This document shows positions 61,996 to 64,000 of a DNA stretch of 64,000 nucleotides, in pieces. Position 1 is the first letter of the stretch, and each line of letters opens with the position of its first letter. This DNA is from Croceibacterium_B sp035470785 (GTDB lineage Bacteria; Pseudomonadota; Alphaproteobacteria; Sphingomonadales; Sphingomonadaceae), in assembly GCA_035470785.1 (NCBI GenBank), contig DATIQN010000024.1, positions 1 through 64,000 on the forward strand, in the 5' to 3' direction. The translations under genes and the position numbers were made by a program. Below the pieces are notes generated by a model that worked only from the letters and a program-made list of their open reading frames with translations, was not told the origin of the DNA and did no database searches.

Positions 61996-63372
61996 ATGAT
62001 TCCACGGTTCGTCATCGTCGCCAGCCTCTTGGCCACATCCTCTGCGGCGTGGGCTCAGTCGACAGACGAGCCGTGGACACTTCAGGAGGCACTCGGCAAT
62101 CCCGAGGGCCTCAAGGTATCTGCCAGCATCAGGGCGCGCTACGAGGCGCTGCACGACCAGTTCAGGCCCGGCCTCGACAAGAACGACGATCTCGTCACCA
62201 TCCGGACGGACATCGCCGCGGAATACGACACCGGTCCCATCCGCATCGGCGGAGAGCTGGGCGATTCCCGAGCCTACTTCGGTGATCCGGGCAGTTCGAT
62301 CGGCACGGGGGAAGTAAACGCCCTCGAGCCGATCCAGGCCTACCTCGGCGCCGATCTCGGGCCCGTGTTCGGCAAAGCCACCACGGCCACCCTCGATGCG
62401 GGCCGGTTCGTGCTCGACCTCGGCTCGGAACGGCTCGTTGCGCGCAATAACTTTCCCAACACCACCACCGCCTTTACCGGCGCCAAGTTCGACTGGCATG
62501 GCGCGGGCAAGGAACGGCTGGTGCTGTTCTACACCTATCCGCAGCAGCGCCTGCCCGACGACAAGCCGAGCATCCTGCGCAACAAGGTGAAGTGGGATCA
62601 CGAAGGCGGCGACCTGGTCTTCTGGGGAGGGTTCTTCAACAAGCCGAAAATCGCCGGCGCAACCAACCTCGATCTCTATTTCTATGCGCTCGACGAAAAG
62701 GACTGGACTGGGCATCCCACGCGCGACCGGCATATCTTCACGCCTGGCGCGCGGCTGTTCCGCGATCCGGCGACCGGCAAGATCGATTTCCAGCTAGAGT
62801 ACGCCTATCAGTTCGGACACATCAGCACGAGCACCGCGGCAGGCGCGCCGCGACAGAATGTCTCGGCGCAAACCTTGCACGCGGAACTCGGCTATCAGTT
62901 CGGCGGCGGCTGGCAACCGCGCCTCGCCGCGTTCTACGATTTCGCTTCCGGCGACCGCCCCGGCCGCAGATACAGCCGATTCGACGGCCTGTTCGGCACG
63001 CGACGCGCCGACTGGGGCCCCGGCGGCATCTACGGTCCGCTCGGCCGTAGCAACATCAGTTCACCCGGCATCCGCGTCGACGTAAAGCCGTCGAAACGCT
63101 GGGACGGCTTTGTCGCCTATCGCGCCAACTGGCTCGACAGCGCCAGCGACAGCTTTGCCTCCACCGGCGTGCGCGACGTGAGCGGCAAGTCGGGCAAGTT
63201 TGCAGGGCACCAGGTCGAAGCCCGCGCACGCTGCTGGCTGATCCCGAGGATGCTGCGCTTCGAGACCGGCGGCGCGGTGCTGTTCGACGGCAGATTCCTC
63301 AAGAAGGCACCGAACGCGAACGGCTTCGGCAACACGACCTATGGTTACGTCGACCTCACGCTGACAATCTGA
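61996..63372 (+). CDS. Alginate-export-type outer-membrane porin
   Basis: A 458-residue barrel with a signal peptide ending TSSAAWAQ. The alginate-export (AlgE-like) pattern includes ASIRARYEALHDQFRPG, LDAGRFVLDLGSERLVARNNFPNTTTAFTGAKF and LTLTI at the end, and aromatic-rich strands through the middle. Porins of this family in sphingomonads often accompany a TonB receptor. It begins 11 bp after the receptor gene, so both probably share a transcript and a substrate. Confidence 0.85.
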   Translation: MIPRFVIVASLLATSSAAWAQSTDEPWTLQEALGNPEGLKVSASIRARYEALHDQFRPGLDKNDDLVTIRTDIAAEYDTGPIRIGGELGDSRAYFGDPGSSIGTGEVNALEPIQAYLGADLGPVFGKATTATLDAGRFVLDLGSERLVARNNFPNTTTAFTGAKFDWHGAGKERLVLFYTYPQQRLPDDKPSILRNKVKWDHEGGDLVFWGGFFNKPKIAGATNLDLYFYALDEKDWTGHPTRDRHIFTPGARLFRDPATGKIDFQLEYAYQFGHISTSTAAGAPRQNVSAQTLHAELGYQFGGGWQPRLAAFYDFASGDRPGRRYSRFDGLFGTRRADWGPGGIYGPLGRSNISSPGIRVDVKPSKRWDGFVAYRANWLDSASDSFASTGVRDVSGKSGKFAGHQVEARARCWLIPRMLRFETGGAVLFDGRFLKKAPNANGFGNTTYGYVDLTLTI

Positions 63373-63458
63373 TTTCGGGTGGCGGAATTGGTAGACGCAC
63401 ATCTTGAGATGGCAGCGTTGGAAACGGCGTGGAGCAACGAGTCCTCTTCCTCACCGTC
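63373..63458 (+). pseudogene. Degenerate tRNA-Leu-like sequence
   Basis: GGGTGGCGGAATTGGTAGAC at 63377-63396 is the diagnostic D-arm region of tRNA-Leu, followed by a CATCTTGAGATG segment, a long variable-arm-like GCGTTGGAAACGGCG and GAGTCCTCTTCC where a T-arm end is expected. The anticodon stem collapses into a palindrome, the T-loop TTCGA is changed, and the 3' acceptor does not pair with the 5' end. It appears to be a decayed tRNA-Leu or a remnant left by an integration event at a tRNA gene. Confidence 0.5.
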
Positions 63459-63476
63459 TGCCCGCGCAACTACGCC

Positions 63477-64000
63477 CTAGCGCCCCGCCACGCGCGCGCT
63501 CTGGATGTCGACCACGCGCGGGCTCTTGGCGAAGAGCTGGCCGAACGGATCGTCGCCCATGTCGAGCGTGTGCGGCTCGGTGCCTTCGCGCACGGTGGTG
63601 CGGCGCATGTCGCGCTTGTAGGTGTCGTAGGCGTATTCGCCGCCACGATGCATGCTGCACAGGTTGTCCCAGATGACCATGTCGCCGACGTGCCACTTCA
63701 CGCTGAAGACGTATTGCGGCTGAGTGCAGTGCTCAATCAGCTGCTTGATCAGCGCGCGGCCCTCTTCCTTGGGCATGCCTTCAATGTCCATCGTGTGCGC
63801 GGCGATGAACAGCGCCTTCCGGCCGGAACCCTTGTGGACGTGGACCAGCGGATGGCGCGCGCGCGGGCGCTCCTCAATCTCCTCGTCGGGAATATCGGCG
63901 CCGGCCTGCTTGCGGCTCCACCACAATGAGTTGATCCCAACTTTGTCCTCGAGGAAATCCTTCATCTCCTGCGGCAGGTCCTCGTAAGCGCTGCGGGTGT
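63477..64000 (-). CDS. TauD/TfdA-family dioxygenase, C-terminal part (cut by the window edge)
   Basis: The last 174 or so codons of a 2-oxoglutarate/Fe(II) dioxygenase; the start lies beyond the right edge. RHPLVHVHKGSGRKALF and the distal metal site VIWDNLCSMHRG are typical, and RRTTV provides the 2-oxoglutarate-binding arginine. Family members release sulfite from taurine or alkyl sulfonates, or cleave phenoxy and other acids. Being near sulfate-uptake genes favours a sulfonate or sulfate-ester role, which is inferred. No frameshift is seen in the visible part. Confidence 0.9.
   Translation of the reverse strand, partial: TRSAYEDLPQEMKDFLEDKVGINSLWWSRKQAGADIPDEEIEERPRARHPLVHVHKGSGRKALFIAAHTMDIEGMPKEEGRALIKQLIEHCTQPQYVFSVKWHVGDMVIWDNLCSMHRGGEYAYDTYKRDMRRTTVREGTEPHTLDMGDDPFGQLFAKSPRVVDIQSARVAGR

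Overview
The window looks like chromosome from a high-GC alphaproteobacterium, most probably a member of the Sphingomonadales. The gene set fits that group: the phosphotransferase ChpT, the F1-ATPase assembly chaperone ATP12, a WalW-like polysaccharide deacetylase, a TorF-type outer-membrane protein, a TIGR02186 protein paired with a TauE/SafE permease, sigma-32, and two large TonB-dependent receptors. The assignment is inferred from gene content only. Genes are dense, mostly in short operons with ATGA start/stop overlaps.

Layout. 1-131 holds the first codons of a gene leaving the left edge. 132-2537 is an IS1595-family element bounded by 24-bp inverted repeats (23 of 24 match). Besides its transposase it carries a MazF/PemK-like gene and a gene with a HEPN-like RNxxxH motif. 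2.7-8.1 kb: a PLP aminotransferase, an XRE regulator with its membrane partner, mlaA, hemF, a REP-like repeat, pdeM, and infC (apparent ATA start). 8.1-16.4 kb: a small lipoprotein, a frameshifted VOC gene, an MFS transporter, a sensor-like membrane protein, a trans-sulfuration-type enzyme, a double SpoIIAA-like protein, a J-domain protein, a HAD phosphatase and ATP12. 16.4-20.0 kb (minus): the lipid transporter operon mlaE-mlaF-mlaD-lipoprotein, divergent from valS. 22.9-26.6 kb: a polysaccharide locus (glycosyltransferase, deacetylase, flippase) in which two convergent genes overlap antisense by 190 bp.

26.7-43 kb: a TetR regulator with a downstream gene, queE, a MATE exporter, a frameshifted GAF gene, PilZ, HerA, TIGR02186/TauE, a decayed gene, nhaD, gloA, a TorF porin, a phosphoesterase, RNase P RNA, an amidase, chpT, a JAMM peptidase and an RluD-type pseudouridine synthase. 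43-52.8 kb: rpoH, an outer-membrane protein, an AmpG-like MFS protein, mtgA, a CDF metal exporter, clpX, clpP, a TonB receptor, a small membrane protein and tRNA-Gly(CCC).

53.0-64.0 kb reads as a sulfur-acquisition region: an SLC13-type permease, an Rrf2 regulator with a perfect palindrome over its predicted -10 box, the sulfate ABC operon (binding protein, cysT, cysW, cysA) ending in a 55-residue YezD-like gene, then a TonB receptor, an alginate-export-type porin, a degenerate tRNA-Leu-like sequence and a TauD/TfdA-type dioxygenase cut by the right edge.

At least three genes (VOC, GAF, and one unknown) are broken by apparent single-base losses in G/C-rich runs. This could be real decay or uncorrected sequencing errors. 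The most unusual item is the IS1595 element carrying two candidate RNase-type genes. The most coherent system is the sulfur region with its putative Rrf2 operator.
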